DNA from: an uncultured Dehalococcoidia bacterium
GTDB taxonomy: Bacteria > Chloroflexota > Dehalococcoidia > Lucifugimonadales > UBA3495
Assembly (NCBI GenBank): GCA_951812535.1
Contig: CATOSK010000011.1
Coordinates: 186,001-250,000, forward strand
DNA length: 64,000 bases
Reading direction: 5' to 3'
The position numbers and the translations under genes are program-made. The stretch's first letter is position 1. Every line of letters starts with the position of its first letter. Shown piece after piece: positions 7,303-16,474 of this stretch. The notes under the pieces are model-generated. The model ran no database searches and was not told the DNA's origin. It saw nothing but the letters and a program-made list of their open reading frames with translations.

Positions 7303-9708
7303 ATGCTGATACCCCTTAGTTGGCTAAAAGAGTACGTTGACGTTGACCTCCCGCCCGCCGAGCTGGCCCACAGGCTCACCATGGCGGGCGTCGAAGCCGG
7401 GGACATAATCGAGTACGGCGGCTGGACCGGCTGCTGTGTCGGCCTGGTCCTCTCCGTGGAGCAGCATCCCAACGCCGACCGCCTCTCCCTCTGCCGCGTT
7501 AACACCGGCTCGGAGGAGATGCAGGTCGTCTGCGGTGCGCCCAACGTCGCCGCCGGCCAGAAGATCTGCTTCGCCCGGGTGGGCGCCTACCTCTACAACA
7601 CCCATTCCGGGAAGCACGAAAACCTGAAACCCGCCCGCATTCGCGGGGTGGTGTCCGAGGGAATGATCTGCTCCGAGCTGGAACTGGGCCTGGGGGAGGG
7701 TCACGAGGGCATCGTCGTTCTCCCGGGCGAAGCTCCCCTGGGCATGGACCTGGACGAATACCTGGGGGACACGGTCATCGACCTGGAATTGACCCCCAAC
7801 CGCCTGGACTGCTTTTCCGTCCTGGGCGTGGCCCACGAGGTCGCCGCCATTACCGGCAAGACGGTGCGGGAGCCGGAAGTCGGATATGCTGAAAGCGACA
7901 CACCTGTCTCCGACCTGGCCAACGTCTCCGTGGCCGACCCCGACCTCTGCCACCGCTACACCTGCAGCGTCATCAGCGGCCTGGAAGTCGGCCCGTCGCC
8001 CCAGTGGCTCCAGGAACGGCTCACCAGGGCCGGCCTCCGTCCCATCAACAACGTGGTCGACGTTACCAACTTCGTCATGCTGGAGTTCAACCAGCCCCTC
8101 CATGCCTTCGACCTGGACCGGGTGCGGGACCGGACGATAATTGTCCGCCGTGCCGCGCCGGGAGAGACGCTGGAAACCCTGGACGGCCTCCCCCGGGAAC
8201 TCAACCCCGACGTCCTGGTCATCGCCGATGCCCGCGATCCGGTGGGCCTGGGCGGCGTCATCGGCGGCGCCAACAGCGAGATAGGACCGGAAACCACCAC
8301 CGTCCTGCTGGAGTCCGCCACCTTCAACGCCTACAACAACCGCAAGACCGCGGAGACCTTCCGGCTGCGCACCGACGCTACCCAACGGTTCGAGAAGGGA
8401 CTGCGCACGGAGCTGGCCCCCATCGCCCTACGGAGGGCCACCCAGCTCATCCAGCAGGTGGCTGGCGGAGAGATTGCCAAGGGGATCATCGACATCTTTC
8501 CAGACCGGGACCGGCCCTCCCCCACTGTCCCGCTGACCTTGAAACGCCTGAAGCAGGTGCTGGGAATGGACCTGGAGCTGGAGACCGCCGCATCCGTCCT
8601 CAACTCCCTGGGATTCATCACCGAGACCGCCGACCCCGCCAGCTTGCAGGCCGCCGTCCCTTACTGGCGCAACGACATCGCCATAGAGGAGGACCTGATC
8701 GAGGAGGTGGTGCGGATCATCGGCTACGACGAAGTCCCCACCACCATGATGTCCTCCCCCATTCCCTACCACCAGCCTGCTCCCATGACCGGCCTGAAGC
8801 AGCGGGTGCGGGAGGCGCTGGCCGCCGCCGGCCTGCAGGAGACCATCAGCTACCCGCTCCTGGGCTGGGATACCCTGGGGATGGTCCAGGAGCTTGATCC
8901 CGAGCATCCACCCATGCGCATAGCCAACCCGATGAACGCCGGCCAGGAATATCTGCGGCCCACCCTCCGGGCCAGCATCCTCCAGACTCTCCGGTACAAC
9001 CAGGAACGCCTGGATGTGCCCTTCCGGTTCTTCGAGGTCGGACGCGCTTTCCTGCCCCGCCCTGACGACCTCCCGAGGGAAAAAGATATTGCTGCTGGCG
9101 TCCTGTCCGGGGACCGGACCGAACCGTCTTGGCTGGAATCATCCGGTTCCATGGACTTCTTCGACGCCAAGGGCGCCCTAACCTCGGCGTTGGAGCGCCT
9201 GTCCCTGGCGCCCGAGTTCCAGCCGGCCGAAGACCCGGCCTTCCAACCGGGACGCTGCGCCTCCATCTCCTGCGGAGGAACGATGCTGGGAATCGTCGGC
9301 GAACTGCATCCCGACCTGCGCGAGCGCTTTGATCTCAGGGCCCAGCCGGTGGCCATGTTCGAGCTGGACCTGGACAGCGTCCTGCTGGCCACCCAGCAAC
9401 GCAGGGAAGGGTTCAAGTCCTTCTCCCGTTTTCCAGCGGCCACCCGGGATTTGGCCCTGGTGGTCAACCAGGACGTGCCCGCCGGCCAGGTGGAGACCGT
9501 CCTGCGCCGCCACCGCCTCGTGGAGCACGTCTCCCTGTTCGACGTCTACACCGGTGAGAACGTTCCGGAGGGCACCAAGTCATTGGCCCTTCACGTATAC
9601 TTCCAGTCCCACCAGAAGACCCTGACCAACGAAGAGGTCAACCGCGCCCTGGAAGGTCTGTTGCGCAACCTGGAGCGGGAGACCGGTGCAACCCTCCGAA
9701 CCGGGTAG
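7303..9708 (+). CDS. pheT: Phenylalanyl-tRNA synthetase beta subunit
   Basis: 801-residue beta subunit. Domains in order: B1 start MLIPLSWLKEYVD, OB-fold tRNA-binding domain (about 40-150), B3/B4 editing domain with NPDVLVIADARDPVGLGG, B5 domain (about 400-475), pseudo-catalytic domain, and C-terminal FDX-ACB anticodon domain beginning at FSRFPAATRDLALV. All domains are intact. A strong AGGAGAAAGGAAG tract lies about 25 bases before the ATG, further than usual. Works with PheS, 139 bases upstream. Confidence 0.96.
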   Translation: MLIPLSWLKEYVDVDLPPAELAHRLTMAGVEAGDIIEYGGWTGCCVGLVLSVEQHPNADRLSLCRVNTGSEEMQVVCGAPNVAAGQKICFARVGAYLYNTHSGKHENLKPARIRGVVSEGMICSELELGLGEGHEGIVVLPGEAPLGMDLDEYLGDTVIDLELTPNRLDCFSVLGVAHEVAAITGKTVREPEVGYAESDTPVSDLANVSVADPDLCHRYTCSVISGLEVGPSPQWLQERLTRAGLRPINNVVDVTNFVMLEFNQPLHAFDLDRVRDRTIIVRRAAPGETLETLDGLPRELNPDVLVIADARDPVGLGGVIGGANSEIGPETTTVLLESATFNAYNNRKTAETFRLRTDATQRFEKGLRTELAPIALRRATQLIQQVAGGEIAKGIIDIFPDRDRPSPTVPLTLKRLKQVLGMDLELETAASVLNSLGFITETADPASLQAAVPYWRNDIAIEEDLIEEVVRIIGYDEVPTTMMSSPIPYHQPAPMTGLKQRVREALAAAGLQETISYPLLGWDTLGMVQELDPEHPPMRIANPMNAGQEYLRPTLRASILQTLRYNQERLDVPFRFFEVGRAFLPRPDDLPREKDIAAGVLSGDRTEPSWLESSGSMDFFDAKGALTSALERLSLAPEFQPAEDPAFQPGRCASISCGGTMLGIVGELHPDLRERFDLRAQPVAMFELDLDSVLLATQQRREGFKSFSRFPAATRDLALVVNQDVPAGQVETVLRRHRLVEHVSLFDVYTGENVPEGTKSLALHVYFQSHQKTLTNEEVNRALEGLLRNLERETGATLRTG

Positions 9709-9750
9709 GAGCCGCCCCGCAATAATGCCGCGGCAAAGGTAAGGACCATC

Positions 9751-11118
9751 ATGCAGCGCCATCAGGAACACGGCCACCACGGCGGTCATCACCAGCATCA
9801 TTCCCGCCACCACGGCGATGACAATGAACACAGCCACAGCCATTCCGGCGAAGACATGCTGGAGGTGGAAGAGGCCTTTGCCCGGATCATGGAATGCTTC
9901 CGGGAGCTTGAACCGGAGGAAAAGCCCGTCCTGGAGTGTCTTGGGCAGGTGCTCGCGGAGGACGTCTCGTCTCCCCTGAGCCTCCCCCCCATGGCAAACT
10001 CCGCCATGGACGGATACGCCCTCCTCCACCAGGATATCCAGGGAGCATCCGCCGCCGGCCCGGCCAACCTGGAAGTCATCGGCCGAGTCGCTGCCGGAGA
10101 AGTCTCCACCCAGACCGTGACCCCGGGCACTGCCATCCGGATCATGACCGGCGCTCCGGTCCCGCAGGGCGCCGACACCGTCGTCCCCTTCGAGGAGACC
10201 GACGAAATAGCCCGCCGCAACTCCGGCGACACCCTAGACCGGATCGCCATCATGGCCGACCTTCCGCTCAGCGCCAACGTCCGGCCTGCCGGGGAGGATG
10301 TCCGGAAGGGTGACCCGGTGCTGGAAGCGGGAACGGTGGTGCGTTCCTCGGAGGTGGCGGTCCTCGCCTCCCTGGGCATGACCCATGCCCGGGTCATCCG
10401 CCGTCCCATCGTCGGCATCCTTTCAACCGGGGATGAGCTGGTATCCGAAGGGGACCCCCTGGGCCCCGGGCAGATCTACGATAGCAACAGCTCGGGAGTC
10501 GCGGCTTCCGTACTGGCCGCCGGGGGTGTCCCGCGCCTCCTGGGGATTGCCCGGGACAACCTGGACGACCTGCACCGCAAGCTGGAAGAGGGTGCCGGGT
10601 CGGATATGCTGATTACATCCGCAGGGGTGTCCAAGGGCGACTACGACATGGTCAAGGACGTGCTAACCCAACGCGGCGACATGAACTTCTGGTCGGTGCG
10701 GATGCGGCCCGCCAAGCCCCTGGCATTCGGCCACCTGGACTACTCCGGCGGCAAGCCGATTCCGTTGATCGGACTGCCGGGAAACCCGGTCAGCGCCATG
10801 GTCGCTTTCGAGATGTTCGGACGCCCGGCCATCCACACCATGCTGGGCCGCGGAGCCCAGGCCCGTCCCTCCGTAGAAGGAGTCCTCACCGGCCCTATCT
10901 ACAACACCGACGGCCGCCGCGTGTATGCCCGGGTAGAGGTGGAGCGCCGCGACGGAGAGTATTTCGCCAACCCCACCGGCCCCCAGGGCTCCAACATCCT
11001 CACATCCATGTCCCGGGCCAACGGGCTTGCCGTGTGCCCTGCCGACGAAAAGTCCAAAGCCGCGGGCGACCGCGTCCGCATCATCATGCTCAACTGGAAC
11101 GAAGAGGTTGCCCTATGA
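9751..11118 (+). CDS. moeA: Molybdopterin molybdenumtransferase MoeA with His-rich N-terminal tail
   Basis: MoeA inserts molybdate into adenylyl-molybdopterin, the last common step of molybdenum cofactor synthesis. The core (from about residue 36) shows the family signatures PPMANSAMDGYAL, IMTGAPVPQGADTVVP, ILSTGDEL and GLPGNPVSAMVAF. Unusual is a leader of about 33 residues containing 13 histidines, likely metal-binding. The upstream ATG is supported by AAGGTAAGG just before it, whereas the internal ATG has none. The stop overlaps the next gene's ATG (ATGA). A molybdenum hydroxylase that would use its product is encoded at 60.0-62.3 kb. Confidence 0.93.
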   Translation: MQRHQEHGHHGGHHQHHSRHHGDDNEHSHSHSGEDMLEVEEAFARIMECFRELEPEEKPVLECLGQVLAEDVSSPLSLPPMANSAMDGYALLHQDIQGASAAGPANLEVIGRVAAGEVSTQTVTPGTAIRIMTGAPVPQGADTVVPFEETDEIARRNSGDTLDRIAIMADLPLSANVRPAGEDVRKGDPVLEAGTVVRSSEVAVLASLGMTHARVIRRPIVGILSTGDELVSEGDPLGPGQIYDSNSSGVAASVLAAGGVPRLLGIARDNLDDLHRKLEEGAGSDMLITSAGVSKGDYDMVKDVLTQRGDMNFWSVRMRPAKPLAFGHLDYSGGKPIPLIGLPGNPVSAMVAFEMFGRPAIHTMLGRGAQARPSVEGVLTGPIYNTDGRRVYARVEVERRDGEYFANPTGPQGSNILTSMSRANGLAVCPADEKSKAAGDRVRIIMLNWNEEVAL

Positions 11119-11555
11119 CCACTCCGGCGTCCAACCCATCCTCGGAACCAGGGGAAACCCCCGCCTACCATGTAAGCCTGGACCGGGTGACCGCCCTGGG
11201 GCGCTCGGCCGTAGTGGTGCTGGCCGCCCGGCGCGTGCCCGCATCGCCTTCCTTTATGAAGCCCGACCACGAACTCTCCGATCCGGAAGAATTGCTCCGG
11301 GAGATTGCCGAGTTCAGCCCCCAGGAGCAGGACTACATCCGCTCCGAAATGCCCATCCAGGAGATTGTCTTCCGCACGATTCTGACCCGCGGCAACCAGC
11401 CCATCGCCCTCAGTGAACTCCACGACGACCTGGTCACCCGGTGGTCCACCCCCCTGCGGCCCATCACCGTGACGCGGGAAGGGCTGGCCCGGGTCCTCGA
11501 CCAGGACACTTACTACGGGTTTGCCTCCGCGGGAAGTCCCGATCCCGAGAACTGA
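11115..11555 (+). CDS. Hypothetical protein coupled to moeA
   Basis: 146 residues; family not recognised. The N-terminal 20 residues are Pro/Ser/Thr-rich and probably disordered. The C-terminal half (IVFRTILTRGNQPIALSELH onward) is helical and resembles a winged-helix arrangement, only by pattern. Translationally coupled to moeA through an ATGA overlap, so a role related to cofactor synthesis or its regulation is possible but unproven. Converges on rplT. Confidence 0.65.
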   Translation: MTTPASNPSSEPGETPAYHVSLDRVTALGRSAVVVLAARRVPASPSFMKPDHELSDPEELLREIAEFSPQEQDYIRSEMPIQEIVFRTILTRGNQPIALSELHDDLVTRWSTPLRPITVTREGLARVLDQDTYYGFASAGSPDPEN

Positions 11556-11592
11556 CCGCTTTCGGGAGGCTCGACCGGCTCGCCGCCAAAAG

Positions 11593-11617
11593 AAAAAGGT
11601 GCGGGAAACCCCGCACC
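11593..11617 (-). terminator. Rho-independent terminator after rplT
   Basis: Perfect 8-bp hairpin GGTGCGGG/CCCGCACC with a 4-base loop; on the minus strand it is followed by TTTTT. It ends the infC-rpmI-rplT transcript, 28 bases after the rplT stop. Confidence 0.85.
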
Positions 11618-11644
11618 TCCGCAATTCTCGCTCGCCGGGGAACG

Positions 11645-12004
11645 TCAGGCGTTGAGCTGGGCGGTGGACAACTCCACCAGCTTTTCAAACCCCGCCTCGT
11701 CGTTCACGGCCATGTCGGCCAGGACTTTCCGGTCCAATTCTACTCCGGCCAGCTTGAGACCGTGCATGAACTGGTTGTAGGGAATTCCGTGCTGACGGCA
11801 GGCCGCGCCGATGCGCACGATCCACAGCCTGCGGAACTCTCCCTTGCGTTCCCGCCGGTGCCGGTAAGCGTGGCTCCAGGCATGGAGGAGGGCTTCCTTG
11901 GCCCACTTGTAGTTGCGGCTGGACGAACCCTGGTACCCCCGGGCGGCCAGCATCACCTTCTTGTGCCTGCGGTGCTTGGTGACACCGCGTTTAACTCTGG
12001 GCAA
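11645..12004 (-). CDS. rplT: 50S ribosomal protein L20
   Basis: 119 residues, typical length, highly basic. N-terminus [18 protein letters not shown] and the [20 protein letters not shown] segment are diagnostic. L20 is an early 23S rRNA assembly protein and in many bacteria represses its own operon. Third gene of infC-rpmI-rplT, 28 bases after rpmI, with a terminator just downstream. Confidence 0.98.
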   Translation of the reverse strand: MPRVKRGVTKHRRHKKVMLAARGYQGSSSRNYKWAKEALLHAWSHAYRHRRERKGEFRRLWIVRIGAACRQHGIPYNQFMHGLKLAGVELDRKVLADMAVNDEAGFEKLVELSTAQLNA

Positions 12005-12032
12005 ACCGAATCTCCGTGTTTAGAATCCCCGC

Positions 12033-12230
12033 CTATCCGTAGGGAAGCAATCTCTTGAACCGCTTGACGTCGCTGTGGTCCACCAACAGCTTGTCCGCGT
12101 ACTTGCGGGTGACCTTCTTGGGCTTCTTGCGGCGCAGGTGACTGCTCATCCGCTTGCGGCGCATCAGCTTGCCCGTGCCGGTAATGTGGATGCGGGCTTT
12201 TGCGCCCTTGTGGGTCTTAAGCTTTGGCAT
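12033..12230 (-). CDS. rpmI: 50S ribosomal protein L35
   Basis: 65 residues, normal length; MPKLKTHKGAKARIHITGTG and the Arg/Lys-rich RRKRMSSHL region identify L35. Its ATG lies inside the end of infC (14-base overlap), implying translational coupling with IF-3. Confidence 0.97.
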   Translation of the reverse strand: MPKLKTHKGAKARIHITGTGKLMRRKRMSSHLRRKKPKKVTRKYADKLLVDHSDVKRFKRLLPYG

Positions 12231-12768
12231 CTGCTAAATCTTCCGCCTTGTCACTCCTGGTTACGCCCGGTATGAGAATCATCGAGAGGGCGCGGCCCTC
12301 CATGGAAGGCGGCTTTTCCAGCCTGACATCATCCTTCAGGTCGTCGGCGACTCTCTTCAGCACCGACAGCCCCAGCTGCTGGTGGACGGCTTCCCGCCCC
12401 CGGAACCGGACCGTCAGCTTGACTTTCGAGCCGTCCCCAATGAATTCTCGCACCTTCCGCATCTTGGCTTCCAGGTCATGGGAGCCAATATTCGGACGGA
12501 ACCGGACCTCCCGCAATTCAGTGCTCTTCTGGGCTTTCTTGGACTCCCGTTCCTTTTTCGAGTACAGATAGCGCAACTTGCCGTAGTCCAAGAGTCGAGC
12601 GACCGGCGGGTCGGCGTTGGGAGCCACCTCCACCAGGTCCAAGTCTTGTTGGCGGGCCATTTGGATCGCCTGGTCCGTCGCGACCACCCCCAACTGTTCC
12701 CCGTTCTCACCGATCAGGCGGATCTTGGGAGACCGAATTTGCTCATTGACTTTGTACTGCCTAGCTAT
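12217..12768 (-). CDS. infC: Translation initiation factor IF-3, apparent AUA start
   Basis: IF-3 binds the 30S subunit and proofreads initiator tRNA and start codon. With an ATA start at 12768 the protein is 183 residues. The N-domain segment YKVNEQIR-PKIRLIGENGEQLG is encoded between 12768 and 12694, upstream of the first conventional start (a TTG at 12693 that would delete it). An in-frame TAG lies two codons before the ATA, and a perfect GGAGG stands six bases before it (12775-12779). E. coli infC also uses a rare start (AUU) that IF-3 discriminates against, giving autoregulation; the same logic is inferred here. Confidence 0.92.
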   Translation of the reverse strand: MARQYKVNEQIRSPKIRLIGENGEQLGVVATDQAIQMARQQDLDLVEVAPNADPPVARLLDYGKLRYLYSKKERESKKAQKSTELREVRFRPNIGSHDLEAKMRKVREFIGDGSKVKLTVRFRGREAVHQQLGLSVLKRVADDLKDDVRLEKPPSMEGRALSMILIPGVTRSDKAEDLADAKA

Positions 12769-13077
12769 GCTCTACCTCCAAAATCTGGCCGCAGCCCGAA
12801 TAACAGGTTAGGCCAACTTATCACAAGCCGCCCCCGCAGTCAATCTACTTCGCCGCCATTCCCGATATATCGGCGGTAACCGCACCAATAGCGGCGAACA
12901 GCGACGAAACCCACAAATACAGCTGGTTACCGACCGCGGCACATCGCCGCCGCCATGGCCCAATTATCGAAACCCGTCAATCATGGGACAGGCCACCGCC
13001 TTCCCAACCACTCCCGGGTGGACGGCGAGCCAGCACCGGAAATCAGAGGGAAATCCAGGTCTAACCCCGCAACAACC
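12769..13077. other. Intergenic, probable infC promoter region
   Basis: About 310 bases between the PAC2 gene and infC, both minus strand. It contains a 12-base palindrome CCGATATATCGG at 12862-12873 and an imperfect promoter-like TTGACT on the minus strand. No open frame with homology is seen; an L20-binding leader for autoregulation is possible but I cannot identify its structure. Confidence 0.45.
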
Positions 13078-13980
13078 CTAGTTGGGCGGGGTGAACCCTT
13101 CGTTCAGGTCCTTCAGGAAATCCTCGATGTCCTGGGACAGGGCGGGCGGCGCGCCCGGCTCCTCCTGCGACTCCTGTCCCAAGTCTGCATATTCCAAGTC
13201 GTACCGCTCCTCCAACCGTCCCAGCATCGCTTCCACCCCGGCCTTGTCGTCCACCCGGTCCTGGAGACGCCGGTACTGCTCTTCCCCCCGGTTAGCCTCG
13301 ATCAGCCGGTCGGGAAGGTCGTATACCGAACACAATATCTCCATCAAGCGGGCCGTCCCGGTGAGGTCCTCGTCAACCTGCAGGTATTGGGGCAGATGCA
13401 CCACGAAGGTCCGGGTCTCCACCCCCAGCCGGATAGCTTCCTGTGTGATGAGGTAGGTGATGGTGGTCGGACCCTCGTAGTCGCTGGTCCGCACCCTCTC
13501 CCGCCGCCGCTCCTCCTCCGCGTCTCCGCCGTTCCCGATGCCCGACACCACCAGCGGACGGGTGTGAGGCACCATGTCGTGCATGGCGCCGACCAGGGAA
13601 TAGCGCTTCACGCCGAAGTGTTTCAGGACCTCGACAACACCGTCGGTGAAGTCCTCCCCGTACAGGTGGGGTTCCAGCAGATGCATCAGCAGCAGGTCCG
13701 GCCCATCTTCCCGCGACCCCCAGCGGATGACCGTGTTCGGGATGCTGACCTCGCGCCGGCCCTCGTTGAAGTAGGAGCGGGGACGGTAGCGGGTATAGTC
13801 GTAGAACATCCCCGGGGTGGCCAGGCGGGCGACTTCTTTGGCTCGCAGGTGGCGTTCCACCCGGTTCAGGGCCAGCGTGCCGACGCTTCCCACGTCGATC
13901 CACGGCCGCAACACCGCGATAAGGTGCGGGTCCTTCAATTCAGGGACCGGTTCTGTAACGTCAAACTGCCCGATTCGCAT
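13078..13980 (-). CDS. PAC2 family protein (proteasome-assembly-chaperone-like)
   Basis: 300 residues, full length for the bacterial/archaeal PAC2 family, known in actinobacteria and Chloroflexota. Recognisable segments are IAVLRPWIDVGSVGTLALN, the glycine-containing LVGAMHDMVPHTRP and ITYLITQEAIRLGVETRTFV, which match the conserved alpha/beta core. The C-terminal 60 residues are acidic and proline-rich. Role in bacteria is unclear; the name comes from eukaryotic proteasome assembly chaperones. Stands between infC and a divergent secreted protein. Confidence 0.85.
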   Translation of the reverse strand: MRIGQFDVTEPVPELKDPHLIAVLRPWIDVGSVGTLALNRVERHLRAKEVARLATPGMFYDYTRYRPRSYFNEGRREVSIPNTVIRWGSREDGPDLLLMHLLEPHLYGEDFTDGVVEVLKHFGVKRYSLVGAMHDMVPHTRPLVVSGIGNGGDAEEERRRERVRTSDYEGPTTITYLITQEAIRLGVETRTFVVHLPQYLQVDEDLTGTARLMEILCSVYDLPDRLIEANRGEEQYRRLQDRVDDKAGVEAMLGRLEERYDLEYADLGQESQEEPGAPPALSQDIEDFLKDLNEGFTPPN

Positions 13981-14368
13981 AACAACAGTTTGACATCCAG
14001 CCCCAACGATTGCAACCGGAATCGCAAGCGACAGACCCTGAATTCGTCCTCGCGCTGACGTCCAAAACCGCCGTCATGCGGTCTCCAACGTTTGCCCGGC
14101 CACCAGCGGCCCTTTCGGGCCTGAGACCGCATCGAAAAACACTTTCCAACTCTTCAATCTTTGTTGGATTCCCCAAACCCCACGAATCGGAGATCCGGCT
14201 TTTCCGGCAATTATTCGTAATTCAATTACGGATTCACTTCAATAGTTCACCGATTTGCAATATGTTCCCAATCCTGGATCACCCTGTTCCTTGCATTATC
14301 TCTGAAGGTGATATACAGTATTACTCATACGGTTGCAACGCGTATTCCCAAATCAGTGAAAGAAGTGG
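13981..14368. other. AT-rich intergenic region with operator-like palindrome
   Basis: 388 bases between divergent genes (PAC2 and the spondin protein), richer in A/T than the surroundings from about 14150. It holds a near-perfect inverted repeat CGTAAT-TCA-ATTACG (14216-14230), which could be a repressor site for the spondin gene. No gene is supported here. Confidence 0.5.
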
Positions 14369-15082
14369 ATGAAAATGCTAACCAAGAGGTTCTTCAAATA
14401 CGGAACCATTACCGCTGGTCTCGCCGCCCTGTTGGCGGTGGTCAGCGTGGGGCTGCTCCAGGCCGCTGATCACTCTGCCGACGCGGAGATGATGGTGGAG
14501 GTGTCCTTCACCAACCTCACCCGGGGGCAGATCATGTCCCCTATCTTCGTCGCCCGCCACAATGATGACGCGGACCCCCTGTACCGATTGTCCCACCCCG
14601 CCAGCGACGCCCTGGCAATGATGGCGGAAGACGCCGACGCCTCCGGACTGCTGTCGGCCTGGGACCCGGACAACAACGATAATATCGCCGAAGCCCGTGT
14701 CATCAACCTGGACGGCGGCCCCATACCGCCGGGCGAGACTGCGACCATGTCGTTCGAGATCGACGACGACAAGACCTTGCTGTCGATGGCCAGCATGCTG
14801 GTGACCACAAACGACGCTTTCGCTGGCGCCAACCATTTGGACCTGTCCAAGTCCCGCACCCTGAACCTCACCGCCTACGACTCAGGGACTGAGGCAAACA
14901 GCGAAGACTGCGCGTACATACCCGGCCCGCCCTGCGGCAACCATGCCAAGGACGACGCCGAGTCCGAGGGATTCGTTCACGTCCATGCCGGCATCCACAC
15001 CGAGGACCTGGACCCGGCGACCCACGACTGGAAGAACCCGGTGGCCCGCCTGTCCATCAAGTCCTGGAAGCTGGACAAGTAA
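14369..15082 (+). CDS. Secreted spondin-domain protein
   Basis: 237 residues. A signal peptide is clear: MKMLTKRFFKYG, a hydrophobic stretch of about 20, and a likely cleavage after LLQAADH. The mature protein matches the bacterial Spondin_N pattern: EVSFTNLTRGQIMSPIFVARH near the start, ALAMMAEDADASGL, an IPPGETATMSFEID strand and the late GFVHVHAGIH motif. Such proteins are extracellular and beta-rich; their bacterial role is unknown. Two cysteines near residue 175 may form a disulfide. Monocistronic, with a strong terminator 50 bases downstream. Confidence 0.85.
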   Translation: MKMLTKRFFKYGTITAGLAALLAVVSVGLLQAADHSADAEMMVEVSFTNLTRGQIMSPIFVARHNDDADPLYRLSHPASDALAMMAEDADASGLLSAWDPDNNDNIAEARVINLDGGPIPPGETATMSFEIDDDKTLLSMASMLVTTNDAFAGANHLDLSKSRTLNLTAYDSGTEANSEDCAYIPGPPCGNHAKDDAESEGFVHVHAGIHTEDLDPATHDWKNPVARLSIKSWKLDK

Positions 15083-15131
15083 CCGCTGCCTCCCTCAACC
15101 CTGGGAAGGGGATGGCAACGCCCGAATGAAA

Positions 15132-15171
15132 GGAGGGGATGGACCGCCTGGTCCATCCCCTCCGCGTTTTT
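15132..15171 (+). terminator. Strong Rho-independent terminator after the spondin gene
   Basis: Perfect 14-bp stem GGAGGGGATGGACC/GGTCCATCCCCTCC with a 4-base GCCT loop, followed by GCG and TTTTT. It lies between convergent genes. Confidence 0.93.
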
Positions 15172-15226
15172 CACGACGGTCTTTCCTGCCCGCGGATTCA
15201 CCGCAGCCGGAATGGCGTCCCGGTGT

Positions 15227-16408
15227 TCAGCACTCCCCCATATCGGTCATCCGGCCCTCCCGCCAGGCCACGGCCCCGGCCCGCACTGTCAGGAAGGTGT
15301 CCAGACGCACCTTGCCCTCCACGTTGTGTCCGGCCATGTCATGCCATACGAACCGCCCCTCCCGCATCTCGAACACCGCCGCGTCCCCTTCCATCCCCGG
15401 CGCCAGGGAGCCAATGCTGTCCTGCAGCCCCAGGACCTCGGCCGGACGGCTCGTTCCCGCCGTCACCACGTCCCGCAGCGACATCCCCATTCCGTGGAAC
15501 TTGCTGAGCAGGTCGTTCATCAGGTAGACCGTGCGGCCCGGCGGGGCGATGTGAATGTCGGTGCTGATGGTGTCCGGGGGAAGACCCTGCTCCATCGCCG
15601 CCTTCACCACCCCCATGTCGCAGTGGATCCCCGCGTGGCCCACGTCCATGATGACGCCCCGGTCCGCCGCTGCCCGCACCTCGGGGCGGACCTTGTTGTT
15701 CCGGTCCAGCATGTGCTCCGGGTGCCCGTTGAAGGCGTGGGTGGATATGTCCCCCGGTCCCAGGAATTCCAGCACGTCCGGCAGCGGAATGGGCGTCCCG
15801 CTGACGTGCACCATCAAACGGGTGCCCGACTTGTCCGCCGCCTCCCGCGCCTTGCTCATCGCCTCGTGGGCGTTCCAGCGCGCCACCGCATCGTAGTGCA
15901 TCCGCACCTTCACCCCGAACAGGAACCCGGGATTGGCCTTGATCGCGTCCGAGGTCTCGTCGGCGTCGATTACCCGCATATCGTGGAGCCCGCCGCCCAG
16001 CACCCGGTTGGCCGCCAGGCCCACGGCTCCAATATGCAGCAGGGCCAGCAGCCGGGTGCGGTGGGCCGGAAAGACGTAGTCCCTCATCGCGCTGTAGTTG
16101 AGAAACCCGGAGCTACCCGCGTCCAGTCCCGTTGTCGTCCCGGCGGAAAGGCAAGCCTGGTCCGCGTGGACCGCGCTGCCGGTGCCCCCGTGGTAGAAGT
16201 GGCCGTGAAGGTCGATCAGCCCCGGCGTCACCAGCTTCCCGGATACGTCCACCACGTTTACGGCGTGCTCCGGATCGATCCGCTCCGCCACAGCGGCCAC
16301 CTTCCCTCCCTGGAAGGCCACGTCCCTCTGCCCGTCGATCCCCTGGGCCGGGTCCAGCAGGTTGCCCCCCTTCAGCAGCAGGTCATAGCGGGATGGTGCG
16401 CTGGTCAT
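15227..16408 (-). CDS. Amidohydrolase/deacetylase family metallohydrolase
   Basis: 393-residue cytosolic amidohydrolase, full length. After the beta-sandwich half (YDLLLKGGNLLDPAQG) comes PGLIDLHGHFYHGG with the HxH metal pair, a lysine in FGVKVRM (likely carboxylated, bridging), further His in LMVHVSG and STHAFNGH, and STDIH with the final Asp. This layout fits the Atu3266/EF_0837 group of deacetylases acting on acyl-amino or related substrates; the exact substrate is not readable. It is 66 bases downstream of an acidic unknown gene on the same strand. Confidence 0.85.
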   Translation of the reverse strand: MTSAPSRYDLLLKGGNLLDPAQGIDGQRDVAFQGGKVAAVAERIDPEHAVNVVDVSGKLVTPGLIDLHGHFYHGGTGSAVHADQACLSAGTTTGLDAGSSGFLNYSAMRDYVFPAHRTRLLALLHIGAVGLAANRVLGGGLHDMRVIDADETSDAIKANPGFLFGVKVRMHYDAVARWNAHEAMSKAREAADKSGTRLMVHVSGTPIPLPDVLEFLGPGDISTHAFNGHPEHMLDRNNKVRPEVRAAADRGVIMDVGHAGIHCDMGVVKAAMEQGLPPDTISTDIHIAPPGRTVYLMNDLLSKFHGMGMSLRDVVTAGTSRPAEVLGLQDSIGSLAPGMEGDAAVFEMREGRFVWHDMAGHNVEGKVRLDTFLTVRAGAVAWREGRMTDMGEC

Positions 16409-16474
16409 TGGTCCTCCTCATTCCTTCTCAAAAACGGGGATGTCTGGGGACGAGGGCCGCGTCGGAATTCCGGG

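Noticed and set aside
12862..12873. 12-base palindrome CCGATATATCGG before infC
   Set aside because: Operator-like, but a single short AT-centred palindrome with no second copy; noted only within the intergenic entry.
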